NCBI RefSeq assembly: GCF_014836615.1
Contig: NZ_JACSQN010000009.1
Location: 62,001-126,000, forward strand
DNA length: 64,000 bases
Direction: 5' to 3'
Origin: Sporosarcina quadrami
GTDB lineage: Bacteria; Bacillota; Bacilli; Bacillales_A; Planococcaceae
A program made the translations under genes and the position numbers. The notes below the pieces were generated by a model. That model was not told where the DNA came from. It made no database searches and worked only from the letters and a program-made list of their open reading frames with translations. Below, piece by piece: positions 1 to 8,024 of this stretch. How positions within the stretch are numbered: position 1 is the stretch's first letter; each line of letters opens with the position of its first letter.

Positions 1-1020
1 TTCCAGTTCGCGTTTGTAGCGATCCAAGTCTTCACGCTTTTCTTGAATCCCTTTCAACGCTTCTTTCTCTTTGTTCCACTGCTCGCGCATACCTGCAGAA
101 GAATCTTTCAGCTCTTGCAGTTCGGCGCGCAATGTTTCAAGACGTGTTTGACTGATAGCATCTTTTTCTTTGCGGAGTGCTTGTTCTTCAATTTCAAGTT
201 GCATAATACGTCTTGTAACTGAATCCAATTCTTGTGGCATGGAGTCGATTTCTGTACGTATCATTGCACTTGCTTCATCCATTAGGTCAATTGCTTTGTC
301 CGGCATGAATCGTTCCGTCAAATAGCGGTCTGATAATGTTGCCGCTGCGACTAGCGCCCTGTCATGAATGCGTACGCCGTGATGTAATTCGAATCGTTCT
401 TTTAAGCCGCGCAAGATCGAGATTGTATCTTCCACTGACGGTTCCCGTACGAGCACTTGTTGGAACCGACGTTCGAGTGCGGGATCCTTTTCAATATACA
501 TACGATATTCGTCAAGTGTTGTTGCACCGATGCAATACAGTTCGCCACGCGCAAGCATCGGTTTTAGCATATTGCCTGCATCCATTGCACCTTCTGTTTT
601 TCCTGCACCGACGATAGTATGGATTTCATCAATGAAAAGAATGATTTCTCCATTACTATCTTTCACTTGTTTCAAGACACCTTTTAATCGTTCTTCGAAT
701 TCTCCACGGTATTTTGCGCCGGCAATTAGTGAACTCATATCTAATTCAAAGATTTGACGATCTTTCAATCCTTCAGGTACGTCACCTTTTACAATTCGTT
801 GCGCCAACCCTTCGACAATTGCGGTTTTACCCACACCTGGTTCACCAATAAGGACTGGATTGTTTTTCGTTTTTCTTGATAAAATCCGGACGACATTTCG
901 TATTTCTTCATCACGTCCAATGACAGGATCCATTTTGCCGTTTTTCACATCTTCGACTAGGTTCCGTCCAAATTGTTCGAGCGGTGTACGTTGGTCTTCT
1001 TGTGTACTATCCATTCTCAT
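1..1020 (-). CDS. clpB: ClpB-type AAA+ disaggregase lacking the N-domain (partial, runs off left edge)
   Basis: ATP-dependent disaggregase that works with DnaK to rescue aggregated protein in the cytoplasm. I translated 340 residues: a short lead, then NBD1 with Walker A (GEPGVGKT), Walker B (LFIDEIH), an arginine-finger region (DPALERRFQ) and the start of the ClpB-type coiled-coil M-domain ([13 protein letters not shown]...). Family members normally carry about 150 residues of Clp_N before this point. Here the reading frame has a TGA at 1029-1027, directly before the first possible ATG, so the N-domain is truly absent. The start at 1020 has a GAGGTGA ribosome site; an in-frame ATG two codons earlier sits too close to it. 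A sigma-A promoter and a CtsR-like operator lie upstream. The second ATPase domain is outside the window. Confidence 0.93.
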   Translation of the reverse strand, partial: MRMDSTQEDQRTPLEQFGRNLVEDVKNGKMDPVIGRDEEIRNVVRILSRKTKNNPVLIGEPGVGKTAIVEGLAQRIVKGDVPEGLKDRQIFELDMSSLIAGAKYRGEFEERLKGVLKQVKDSNGEIILFIDEIHTIVGAGKTEGAMDAGNMLKPMLARGELYCIGATTLDEYRMYIEKDPALERRFQQVLVREPSVEDTISILRGLKERFELHHGVRIHDRALVAAATLSDRYLTERFMPDKAIDLMDEASAMIRTEIDSMPQELDSVTRRIMQLEIEEQALRKEKDAISQTRLETLRAELQELKDSSAGMREQWNKEKEALKGIQEKREDLDRYKRELE

Positions 1021-1044
1021 AAACATTCACCTCAAAAGTTTGAC

Positions 1045-1096
1045 TTTGACTATCTTTGATTAATTTAATTATAGAACGTTTTCCGATTATAGTAAA
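1045..1096 (-). promoter_or_regulatory. Sigma-A promoter and CtsR-like operator of clpB
   Basis: On the minus strand: -35 TTTACT (1096-1091), 17-bp spacer, -10 TATAAT (1073-1068), then AATCAAA-GAT-AGTCAAA (1061-1045). The last element matches the CtsR consensus RGTCAAA-NAN-RGTCAAA with one mismatch. A further overlapping GTCAAA follows at 1044-1039. The operator lies between the transcription start and the ribosome site, which fits repression by CtsR with heat induction. The assignment is inference from consensus only. Confidence 0.7.
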
Positions 1097-1136
1097 GAGA
1101 TAAGCTTTGGAATGTGACGTATAAAAAAACTTATAG

Positions 1137-1171
1137 AAAAGACTGGACGACAAGTAGTCATCCAGTCTTTT
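1137..1171 (-). terminator. Terminator downstream of yitW
   Basis: An 11-bp perfect stem (AAAAGACTGGA / TCCAGTCTTTT) with a 13-nt loop starts just after the yitW stop. On the minus strand it ends in U4 and a second U7 run follows after 7 nt. It separates yitW from the clpB promoter. Confidence 0.75.
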
Positions 1172-1182
1172 CATTGAATTTA

Positions 1183-1491
1183 TTAACGAACGCCTAAGGC
1201 CATTTTCGCATAGCGTGACATATGATCTCGGGACCAAGGCGGACTCCAGACGATATTGACGTCAACGTTTTTCACTTCAGGTAGTTCCATCAGTTCTTGT
1301 TTAATGTTGGCAACGATTTGTGGCCCCATTGGACAACCCATTGAAGTCAATGTCATTGTAACGACAGCTGTCTCTTCTTCGTTCAGCTCCACATCATAAA
1401 TTAAGCCAAGATTAACTATATCAATGCCGAGCTCAGGGTCAATAACGTTTTCAAGCGCACCCATCAAGCTGCCTTTCATATCTTCGTTCAT
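1183..1491 (-). CDS. yitW: MIP18/DUF59-family iron-sulfur assembly protein (YitW/SufT type)
   Basis: 102-residue protein of the MIP18 (DUF59) family, whose members help deliver or mature Fe-S clusters. Visible signatures are the N-terminal VIDPELGIDIVNLGLIYDV block and MGCPMGP, which carries the family's single conserved cysteine, then a WSPPW segment near the C-terminus. Length is normal for the family. The ATG at 1491 is preceded by AAAGGGG. It lies 49 nt after yitV on the same strand, as in Bacillus subtilis yitV-yitW, so the two are probably one transcript ending at the hairpin at 1137-1171. Confidence 0.9.
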   Translation of the reverse strand: MNEDMKGSLMGALENVIDPELGIDIVNLGLIYDVELNEEETAVVTMTLTSMGCPMGPQIVANIKQELMELPEVKNVDVNIVWSPPWSRDHMSRYAKMALGVR

Positions 1492-1540
1492 AAGAATTCC
1501 CCTTTCCGTTCTATTCTATCTTCATCATAGCAAGGTTATG

Positions 1541-2302
1541 TTATTCATTCAAATAACTTGCGAACCAATCGACGGATTTTAACATGCCACTTCTTGAAAC
1601 AGCATGTCCGGCTAGAGGGTCTACCATGAACTCAAATCGTTCTGGTGTCTGTTCATAATCCTTTTTCGTTGCTTTATAAAAGTTATACGTCGGTTCAAAT
1701 GGAACGGTTGTATCGCTTTCCCCATGCCAGAAGAACACCGGACGACCGTTTAATTTCTCGCGATGCTTCGTCATGTCAAATAAGCCGAGAGTAGTAAGAA
1801 GGTTTTTTCGTTCTTCATCCGTAATCGGCAATTTAAAACCGCGTCTTTCAAATTGAGACATTTGTGCTTTTGCCAATTCTACATAACCTGGCGCACCCAT
1901 CATGACTGCCGCTACGTCAATCCATGGATATGCTGTGAGGCAACCCATCGTCGTAATACCGCCCATCGATGTACCGCCCATACCGATTTGCGTGACGCCG
2001 CGTTTGTGTAGTTCCATTTTAAGTACTGCCATCTCTTCAATGGAAGTTAAAATAATTTCCCAAAAACGTAGACTCAATTGGACTTCATCCAAAGGTTCAC
2101 TCCGTACACCATGCAAATGCGCTTCCGGCAACAGGACGCGGACTCCTTTTTTTGCAAGGTTGAATGCATAATGGAGGTTATGCTCTTTCGCACTTGTAAA
2201 CCCGTGTAAGAAAATAACCGTCGGAAGATCATCACGGTCATTGCTCTCCTCAACAATATTCAATAATGGTATGTTCGACCACGTTTCTTCTCTGATAATC
2301 AT
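1541..2302 (-). CDS. yitV: Alpha/beta-hydrolase esterase (YitV-like)
   Basis: 253-residue cytoplasmic alpha/beta hydrolase, probably an esterase. The oxyanion region (FLHGFTSAKE) is near residue 32, the nucleophile elbow is GGTSMGG (Ser about residue 112), an acidic residue lies in HGESDTTVPFEPTYNFY, and a late histidine is in LAGHAVSR. No signal peptide is present. Start ATG has AGAAGGTG upstream. It is divergent from yitU with 186 bp between them and precedes yitW, the arrangement known from B. subtilis. The natural substrate is not known to me. Confidence 0.88.
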   Translation of the reverse strand: MIIREETWSNIPLLNIVEESNDRDDLPTVIFLHGFTSAKEHNLHYAFNLAKKGVRVLLPEAHLHGVRSEPLDEVQLSLRFWEIILTSIEEMAVLKMELHKRGVTQIGMGGTSMGGITTMGCLTAYPWIDVAAVMMGAPGYVELAKAQMSQFERRGFKLPITDEERKNLLTTLGLFDMTKHREKLNGRPVFFWHGESDTTVPFEPTYNFYKATKKDYEQTPERFEFMVDPLAGHAVSRSGMLKSVDWFASYLNE

Positions 2303-2387
2303 ACATACACCTTCTAATCTGTTTTTTAAATCGTATCAAAGTTTTACTAGAAAAACAAAAAGTACACTCACCTGACGGAATTTTTTG

Positions 2388-2415
2388 ACTTGCTCCTATG
2401 GTTAAAGATAAACTA
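2388..2415 (+). promoter_or_regulatory. Probable sigma-A promoter of yitU
   Basis: TTGACT, a 16-bp spacer, then GATAAA, about 70 bp before the yitU start in the yitV/yitU divergent region. Between promoter and gene lies a small imperfect hairpin (GGCAC ... GTGCC, about 2441-2460). Consensus matching only. Confidence 0.45.
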
Positions 2416-2488
2416 GATGGTAAGACAAGCATTTATTATCGGCACATGACAAGAAGTGCCATTATACATTTAAAAAGGGGGCTAAAGG

Positions 2489-3310
2489 ATGAAACCACAT
2501 CTAATTGTCCTCGATCTGGATGGGACATTGCTGACAGATGAAAAAGTCATTTCCGAAAAAACCGCACATACGCTAAAACTTGCAGAACAACAAGGACACC
2601 ATATCATGATTGCTACTGGAAGACCATATAGGGCGAGCGCAGTATACTACCATCAGTTAGGACTGAAAACACCAATTGTCAATTTCAATGGTGCTTTCGT
2701 TCATCATCCTACTGATCGTTCTTGGAAGACTTTCCATGAAACAATCGCCCTCCCTGTCGTCAATGACGTTATAGACGCGATGCAAGACTATCAGTTCCAT
2801 AATATCGTCGCTGAAGTGATGGATGATGTGTATATGCAATATCATGACGAAGAAGTACTGGACGTATTGACATTTGGAGCACCAGTCATTAAACAAGGCG
2901 ATATTCGCAAGTCATTACAAGTTGAACCGACGAGTCTGCTTATCCAAGCTGATCCGAAATGTGTAGAACCCATTCGTAAACATCTTGCGGATGTGCATGC
3001 TGAAGTCATTGACCACAGACGTTGGGGCGCGCCGTTTGATATTATTGAAATTGTGCGGCACGGATTGCATAAGGCAGTTGGCATTTCACAAGTTTCCAAG
3101 TGGCTTGACGTCCCACAAGAACGTATTATTGCTTTTGGTGATGAAGACAATGATTTGGAAATGATTGATTATGCAGGATACGGGGTAGCCATGGCGAATG
3201 GAATAGACCGTTTAAAATCCATCGCAGATGAAGTCACTTTATCAAACAATGAAGATGGTATCGCAGAAGTGTTAACAGATAGATTATTATTATCCAAACT
3301 GGAGAAATGA
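2489..3310 (+). CDS. yitU: Cof-type HAD-superfamily phosphatase (YitU-like)
   Basis: 273-residue HAD phosphatase with the Cof-type (C2B) cap. Motif I is DLDGTLLTDEK (nucleophile Asp near residue 9), motif II is IATGRP, and motif III is FGDEDNDLEMI, all intact, with the large cap between residues 90 and 190. Family members dephosphorylate small metabolites such as sugar phosphates or FMN/pyrimidine intermediates; the exact substrate cannot be read here. The ATG follows AAGGGGGCTAAAGG. It ends 9 nt before the DegV gene, so the two are co-transcribed, as in the B. subtilis yit cluster. Confidence 0.92.
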   Translation: MKPHLIVLDLDGTLLTDEKVISEKTAHTLKLAEQQGHHIMIATGRPYRASAVYYHQLGLKTPIVNFNGAFVHHPTDRSWKTFHETIALPVVNDVIDAMQDYQFHNIVAEVMDDVYMQYHDEEVLDVLTFGAPVIKQGDIRKSLQVEPTSLLIQADPKCVEPIRKHLADVHAEVIDHRRWGAPFDIIEIVRHGLHKAVGISQVSKWLDVPQERIIAFGDEDNDLEMIDYAGYGVAMANGIDRLKSIADEVTLSNNEDGIAEVLTDRLLLSKLEK

Positions 3311-3319
3311 GGGTTATGA

Positions 3320-4180
3320 ATGAGAATTTTTGCTGACAGTGGTTCCGATTTACCGAAGTCTTTTTTTGATGAGAACGACGTTACACTTATTCCTTTATCG
3401 GTTTTAATTGATCAGAATGAATATGCAGATGTAATTGAAATCGATTCTAAAGAAGTGTTTGACGCTATCCGTAGTGGAAAGCAGCCTAAAACGTCACAAG
3501 CATCTCCTGAAAAGCTTCTTTCAACATGGAAAGAACTCGCTAAATCGGGGGAGGACGGCATATATATCGCTTTCTCATCTGAACTTTCCGGAACGTATAA
3601 TACAGCCGTAATGATGAGAGATCAAGTAAAAGAAGGAAACCCTTCCATGAATATGATCATCATCGACTCACGATGCGCTTCTGCTGGCTACGGACTTCTC
3701 GTCAAAGAAGCCGTCCGTCTGCGTGATGCAGGTGAGGATGTCCGTTCAATCGAACGTAAGATTAGAGATATGGCAGCACATATGGAGCATTTGTTCACAG
3801 TAGAAGACCTCGATTACTTGGCAAAAGGTGGCCGTGTGTCAAAAACAAGTGCTTTCATTGGCGGTTTACTTAATATTAAACCGTTGTTGCATGTCGAAAG
3901 TGGAAAGCTCGTCCCAATTGAAAAACATCGTGGTCGTAAAAAAGTTTTCCGCCGCATGCTCGATTTGATGGAAGAACGCGGGGTTAATCTTTCTGAACAG
4001 CATATTGCCATCAGTCATGGGGATGACATGGAAACTGCACTGGAAGTAAAAGCACTCATTGAAGAACGGTTTAATCCAAAAAAAATTGACATTCATATGA
4101 TTGGTTCCGTTATCGGTTCTCATGCCGGACCAGGCACGATCGCCATTTTCTTTTTGAATAAATTCAATGCGCAAGTATAA
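3320..4180 (+). CDS. DegV-family fatty-acid-binding protein
   Basis: 286-residue DegV (FakB-like) protein. Family members bind a single fatty acid, and some present it to the FakA kinase for phosphorylation before membrane lipid synthesis. Signatures: IFADSGSDLP at the N-terminus, SQASPE near residue 60, SSELSGTYNTA near 93, DSRCASAGYGLLVKEA near 117 and the C-terminal HAGPGTIAIFF. The gene follows yitU by 9 nt with GAGGG before the ATG. It resembles B. subtilis yitS, which lies in the same cluster. Which fatty acid it binds is not predictable. Confidence 0.92.
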   Translation: MRIFADSGSDLPKSFFDENDVTLIPLSVLIDQNEYADVIEIDSKEVFDAIRSGKQPKTSQASPEKLLSTWKELAKSGEDGIYIAFSSELSGTYNTAVMMRDQVKEGNPSMNMIIIDSRCASAGYGLLVKEAVRLRDAGEDVRSIERKIRDMAAHMEHLFTVEDLDYLAKGGRVSKTSAFIGGLLNIKPLLHVESGKLVPIEKHRGRKKVFRRMLDLMEERGVNLSEQHIAISHGDDMETALEVKALIEERFNPKKIDIHMIGSVIGSHAGPGTIAIFFLNKFNAQV

Positions 4181-4229
4181 TTAAAAACACGTGTGTTGAT
4201 TAACCATATAGTAGTCTATAATTTAGCTC

Positions 4230-4415
4230 GATGATTTCCGTTCCGGGCGGACGCTTTCCAATCGAACAACGTAGGGTTCGATTTGCCGTATTTCTGTGAC
4301 TTTCAGAAATTAAGGCATGGGTGCTCGAAAAGCTACAGCTTTGTCTCGCAAAAGCCGTTCTTCGTCACGGCTTTCGCTAATCCCCAAGGAGTCGCCGCCC
4401 TACACTTCAATCATC
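4230..4415 (-). repeat. Interspersed repeat, diverged copy 1
   Basis: Read on the minus strand this starts with ATGATTGAAGTGTAGGGCGG, has a middle containing GCGAAAGCCGTGACGAAGAA, and ends with GGAAAGCGTCCGCCCGGAAC then GGAAATCATC. The ends match copy 2. From memory, the pattern (GGCG-CGACTCC ... GCGGAAAGCG ... GGAACGGAAATCA) is a dispersed non-coding repeat common in Bacillaceae and Planococcaceae genomes. The middle is more divergent than in copy 2. Confidence 0.7.
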
Positions 4416-4495
4416 TAAGTCTTCTAAAATAAATATGGATTATTTTATGCTTACTTGTAACATAAAGAGTTTCTTACTTTTTCCCTGCAATCTCC

Positions 4496-4690
4496 AGTTG
4501 ACTGAAGTGCAGGCGCCGAAGTGCAAAGATATGCTCACAACGCTTCGCTCCTGTTCGCAAAAGCCGTTCTGCGTAACGGCATTTCCTGCGGGAATAGCGC
4601 GAGCTGAAGACCCCACAGGAGCGTGCTCTTCGCGACGAGGAGGCTGAAGCCGTGCCCGCGGAAAGCGTGTGCCGGAACGGAAGTCAACGG
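4496..4690 (+). repeat. Interspersed repeat, copy 2
   Basis: Starts GTTGACTGAAGTGCAGGCG and ends GCGGAAAGCGTGTGCCGGAA then CGGAAGTCAACGG. The interior has the typical blocks CCTGCGGGAATAGCGCGAGC, GAAGACCCCACAGGAGCG and GACGAGGAGGCTGAAGCCGT. GC content is much higher than in the flanks, and the ends pair with each other (GTTGACT / AGTCAAC), so transcripts could fold into a long hairpin. Confidence 0.75.
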
Positions 4691-4741
4691 GTTCATAATG
4701 ATACAACTGTATAATACTGGTTAATCAAAAAATGCTAATTA

Positions 4742-4791
4742 AAAATGCCTTTTCAATCAGTGTCTAGGACGCTGCATTGAAAAGGCATTTT
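4742..4791 (-). terminator. Terminator downstream of the amylase-like gene
   Basis: A 16-bp perfect stem (AAAATGCCTTTTCAAT / ATTGAAAAGGCATTTT) with an 18-nt loop, directly after the stop codon of the minus-strand gene. The stem itself supplies a U run on either strand. Confidence 0.75.
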
Positions 4792-4795
4792 ACTT

Positions 4796-6238
4796 TTATT
4801 GTTCGTTACGCCGTCTTTCTCTTCCTTTTTTAATAACAAGGAATAAAAACGATAAGAAGATGACATAAACGAGAATTGAAGCGATAAGGTATGGTGTGTT
4901 AAAACCTCTTTCTTCGTCTGCAATGTAGACTTCAGCAAGCTCCCTGTCCATCACAACACGGAATACACCATTATCTTCTTCTTTTATGAGATCTGAATCC
5001 AGTAGACCTCGAAGTTTTTTATTGTCACCTATTTCTTCTGCTGGTATATCGGCATAAGCAGTTTTTGATGTGTTATTAATAGCAATCATCCACGTCTCAT
5101 CTTCGGATGAACGTGTGTAAATCATGAATCCATCTTTGTTATGAAGCATTTTGAATTTTCCGTTGCGGAGTGTTTCCGACTGATTGCGAAGGAGGTTCAA
5201 GTTACCGATTAGCTCTTTGAATTCCATATCCGTTTTGAAGTTGAATAATGGATGGCTATCAGGTGCTTCTTTCCCGTTAACTGCAATTTCCGTTCCATAC
5301 GTCATTAATGGGACGCCAGGTAATGTGAACATAGCTGTCGCAGCGACTTTCCATCTAGTCGGAGGGAACATTCTTGCTTCGACCATATGATATGTCAGTC
5401 GTGGTCCGGTTAAATCGTCAAGCTGAATAATATTGTTCTCATCATTGTCATTGAAATAATCCATGTGGGCAGAGTCTGCATCGGTCTTCGTAAACGACTG
5501 ATGTAGAACGTCCATTTTATTTATGCTCGGTGTGGAATCAAAGTCCGCATCGCTTTCTTCATTTGTAATGACATATACATTTTCTTTAGCAGCATGAATT
5601 GCAGCGATCATGTCATTCAAATAGTCGGAGTCGAAACTAGAAATCTTCGTCAGACGGATACCGTCCAAGTCATAAGTCGTCACAAAATCGGTGACTGCAT
5701 CAATTAGTGCATCCTTAACAGCAGGATCTTGTGAGTCCCAGTCGACTGTGCCGTCAGCTGAGTGAACGAATTTATACTTTTTATCCTTTGTCCATACATG
5801 ATCTGCACTCACTTGTCCCATAGGAAAGTCAGCAATGATTTTTAATTTACTTTCGTGAATACCTTTTATTAGTTTGTAGAATTCTTCTTCCGTACCAAAG
5901 TGTGGTTCTAGTTCATCATATGACAAAACTTGATTGCCGTCGTATGTTTCAGTTTTAAAAACTGGTCCGATCGAAACGACTGTAAAATTCATGTCAAGAA
6001 TATGTTGCAGACGCGCCTGTAGTCCTGTGAAGTCTCCACCGTTGAATGCGTGTCTATCTTGTGCATTCGTGTCCACATCATTTGAGCGGTTCCCGTTGTT
6101 GAAACGGTCAATGAGAAGGTCGTATATGCTTTCATCCTCTAAACTGTGGCCAGTGTTTGCGTAAACAGCTGTCGGCATGACAGGCGAGATGAGTAGTAGA
6201 ATGATGGCAATAAAGCCGATCAATTGTTTAATTTTCAA
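4796..6238 (-). CDS. Membrane-anchored alpha-amylase-like protein, probably catalytically altered
   Basis: 480 residues: signal peptide (about 1-27, ending AVYA), a GH13-like barrel (about 35-330), a beta domain, and a C-terminal transmembrane helix (about 444-466) with a basic tail, so the barrel should sit outside the cell on the membrane. GH13 signs include FNGGDFTGLQARLQHIL, region II DGIRLT (192-197) and LPGVPLMTYGTEIAVNG (306-322). Catalytic positions are eroded: Thr197 replaces the usual nucleophile Asp, region IV reads QLDDLTGPR where families have NHD, and region I keeps Asp137 but lacks the NH pair. A Glu (227/228) remains in region III. It starts with TTG after a strong AGGGAGGAC. 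A binding or regulatory role is more likely than hydrolysis, but that is inference. Confidence 0.85.
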   Translation of the reverse strand: MKIKQLIGFIAIILLLISPVMPTAVYANTGHSLEDESIYDLLIDRFNNGNRSNDVDTNAQDRHAFNGGDFTGLQARLQHILDMNFTVVSIGPVFKTETYDGNQVLSYDELEPHFGTEEEFYKLIKGIHESKLKIIADFPMGQVSADHVWTKDKKYKFVHSADGTVDWDSQDPAVKDALIDAVTDFVTTYDLDGIRLTKISSFDSDYLNDMIAAIHAAKENVYVITNEESDADFDSTPSINKMDVLHQSFTKTDADSAHMDYFNDNDENNIIQLDDLTGPRLTYHMVEARMFPPTRWKVAATAMFTLPGVPLMTYGTEIAVNGKEAPDSHPLFNFKTDMEFKELIGNLNLLRNQSETLRNGKFKMLHNKDGFMIYTRSSEDETWMIAINNTSKTAYADIPAEEIGDNKKLRGLLDSDLIKEEDNGVFRVVMDRELAEVYIADEERGFNTPYLIASILVYVIFLSFLFLVIKKGRERRRNEQ

Positions 6239-6398
6239 AAAAAGTCCTCCCTAACGAGCTATCTGTAGCCATTTTATCAAAAGGAACCGTTCCCCGCCAT
6301 GTAATGCGTTAAAAAATAAGTGTAGCAGTAAAAATTGAGTCTAATTTGTGAAGGATTCGTTGTAAGCCGTTGAAGTACATTTAACTCTTCAAACAAAA

Positions 6399-6428
6399 AG
6401 TCCGCCGGCTTCTTTGCGCCAGCGGACT
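6399..6428 (-). terminator. Terminator after the 38-aa membrane protein gene
   Basis: AAGTCCGCCGGC and GCCAGCGGACTT form a stem with a small loop, followed on the minus strand by a short U run (CTTTTTG). It lies just downstream of the small gene at 6433-6549. Confidence 0.65.
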
Positions 6429-6432
6429 TGTA

Positions 6433-6549
6433 TCAATCTTCGTTTGTGCGATTGCGTGATTTTCGAAAGGAGAGGATGACGGACAATGCGAACAAGGTCA
6501 TCATTACGAAAAGCAGTACTAATAGTAGTATGCCTGAACCAATTGCCAT
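6433..6549 (-). CDS. Small single-pass membrane protein (38 aa)
   Basis: A 38-residue frame beginning MAIGSGILLLVLLFVMM and ending RKSRNRTNED. It is one transmembrane helix (about residues 5-27) followed by a basic, polar tail, so the tail should face the cytoplasm. AAAGGGGATGAAGGA precedes the ATG, giving a good ribosome site. It lies 33 nt after yisL on the same strand and ends just before a terminator, so it looks like the last gene of a yisK/yisL-type operon. I do not recognise the family; the hydrophobic profile, ribosome site and terminator make it more than a chance frame. Confidence 0.65.
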   Translation of the reverse strand: MAIGSGILLLVLLFVMMTLFALSVILSFRKSRNRTNED

Positions 6550-6582
6550 TCCTTCATCCCCTTTCTGCTAATCAGTAGTTAC

Positions 6583-6957
6583 TCAGAACAGTTCGATCCC
6601 CATTGGTAATTTGAAGCCGAGGAACATTGTAAGGAATAGGAAGACGAAGAACAGAATCCAGAACGTCGTTACTTTCTTTCCTTTTTCTGAACGGATTAAC
6701 ACCATTTCCATCATGCCGATCGTCAACAGTCCCATGAGGAATTTGAAGCCGTACAGCATACCTTCACCATAGTCCATTCCCTTGATGAAGAGGAAGACAC
6801 CTGAAACTAAGATTAGTACATAGAACAAACGCGCGATCATATGTGTGATTTTCTTCCCTTTAGATCCATTTGCCATAAAAGCGGATACTAGGAAGACGAT
6901 AATACCGACAACCCATGTGAAAATATGAAAATGGGTCGTGTTTGATAAAAAGTCCAA
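6583..6957 (-). CDS. yisL: YisL/DUF1516-family membrane protein
   Basis: About 124 residues with four predicted transmembrane helices, matching the UPF0344 family by HIFTWVVGIIVF, GKKITHMIARLFYVLILVSG, LTIGMMEMVLIR and the C-terminal LPMGIELF. The function is unknown. I place the start at a TTG (6957) because GAGGTGA lies 6 nt before it and homologues begin near this point. An ATG 30 nt upstream has no ribosome site. It is adjacent to yisK, as in B. subtilis, and probably heads a short unit with the 38-residue membrane protein. Confidence 0.88.
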   Translation of the reverse strand: MDFLSNTTHFHIFTWVVGIIVFLVSAFMANGSKGKKITHMIARLFYVLILVSGVFLFIKGMDYGEGMLYGFKFLMGLLTIGMMEMVLIRSEKGKKVTTFWILFFVFLFLTMFLGFKLPMGIELF

Positions 6958-7029
6958 ACGTTTCACCTCATCTATTGTATTTACCATTTAATATTATCAT
7001 ACAATAGCTGTGAGCAATAGGGATTCAGC

Positions 7030-7929
7030 TCATTTGAAACGGTTTACTAGGGTTCCTATGCCTTCGACAGAAATTTTCACTGTATCACCTGATTTCAAGA
7101 ATGTCGGAGGGTTCATCCCTTTGCCGACTCCTGCAGGGGTACCTGTCAAAATGACGTCTCCTGCTTCAAGCGTCACATACTTTGAAATTTCAGCAATCAG
7201 TTCATCCACTTTAAAAATCATATTAGCTGTATTTCCATTTTGACGCACGGTCTCATTCACTTTCGTTACGATGGACAAATTATGCGGGTTAGGCATTTCA
7301 TCTTTCGTAACAATATAGGGACCCATCGGACATGATCCATCTAAACTCTTTCCGAGGAAAAATTGTTTATGGGCAGATTGTACATCTCGTGCTGTTACAT
7401 CATTTGCAATTGTGTAACCGAAAACATGGTCATACGCCAGTTGCTTCGGTATTTTGCTTCCTTTTTTGCTTATGACGATTGCAAGTTCACCTTCATAATC
7501 AAGGTTATCTGTTACATCTGCATGGACAGGCAACTCTTGCTCGTCCGCCGCGATGGAAGTAGGTGATTTCGTAAAGATCATCAGCTTTTCTGGCGGAGCA
7601 TCCCCACCCATTTCCGCTGCATGATCTGCGTAATTCTTACCGACACATAGGACGTTTTTAGGAGTCCGTGGAATTGGTGACAGCCACTCAATAGTAGAAA
7701 AATCATATTTGAATTGCTCCGGATTTTCTAAAGTCCGTGCCTGTTCAGCGAGTTTGCGTACTTTCTCGACAAACTGCAGGCCTTGTTCGATGCCTTCTAT
7801 AATTGTTGAAGGAAAATCTTTTTCGCCGACAGCTTCAGCAATAGCCAACACATTCCAGACCGCTTCCTCTTTCTTCACTTTTGGACCGAATAATGTTTTT
7901 CCTTCATACCGGAACGATAACAGTTTCAT
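7030..7929 (-). CDS. yisK: Fumarylacetoacetate-hydrolase-family protein (YisK-like)
   Basis: 299-residue FAH-fold enzyme. The N-terminal 90 residues form a small domain; the catalytic fold follows with CVGKNYADHAAEMG, DYEGELAIVI (acidic metal ligands), IANDVTARDVQ, GKSLDGSCPMGPYIV and GDVILTGTPAGVG. These are the metal-site and lid motifs of the family, which cleaves C-C bonds in oxo-acids. B. subtilis YisK has been described as an oxaloacetate decarboxylase linked to cell-wall/Mbl function; the same activity here is inference. The gene is next to yisL, as in that organism. Confidence 0.9.
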   Translation of the reverse strand: MKLLSFRYEGKTLFGPKVKKEEAVWNVLAIAEAVGEKDFPSTIIEGIEQGLQFVEKVRKLAEQARTLENPEQFKYDFSTIEWLSPIPRTPKNVLCVGKNYADHAAEMGGDAPPEKLMIFTKSPTSIAADEQELPVHADVTDNLDYEGELAIVISKKGSKIPKQLAYDHVFGYTIANDVTARDVQSAHKQFFLGKSLDGSCPMGPYIVTKDEMPNPHNLSIVTKVNETVRQNGNTANMIFKVDELIAEISKYVTLEAGDVILTGTPAGVGKGMNPPTFLKSGDTVKISVEGIGTLVNRFK

Positions 7930-8024
7930 CTACAAGCCCTTCCTTCCTAGTGTTGAATTCTCTTTACAGATACATACTGAAAAACGATGAGACTCGCATA
8001 ATTTATCGTCTCTTATTCTTTCTT

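Larger units (their letters stand above)
4197..4728. repeat. Large inverted repeat formed by two interspersed repeat copies
   Basis: The 532 bp between degV and the amylase-like gene are bounded by TTGATTAACCA (4197-4207) and its exact reverse complement TGGTTAATCAA (4718-4728). Inside lie two roughly 190-bp elements in opposite orientation, with a 70-80 bp AT-rich spacer between them. No gene is credible in this stretch; open frames through it are by-products of the GC-richer repeat. Confidence 0.8.

Noticed and set aside
1007..1237. 76-residue minus-strand frame
   Set aside because: It overlaps the yitW 3' end, the terminator, the clpB promoter and the CtsR-like operator.
4435..4706. Open frames on both strands
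   Set aside because: They fall inside interspersed repeat copy 2, which is GC-rich and non-coding.
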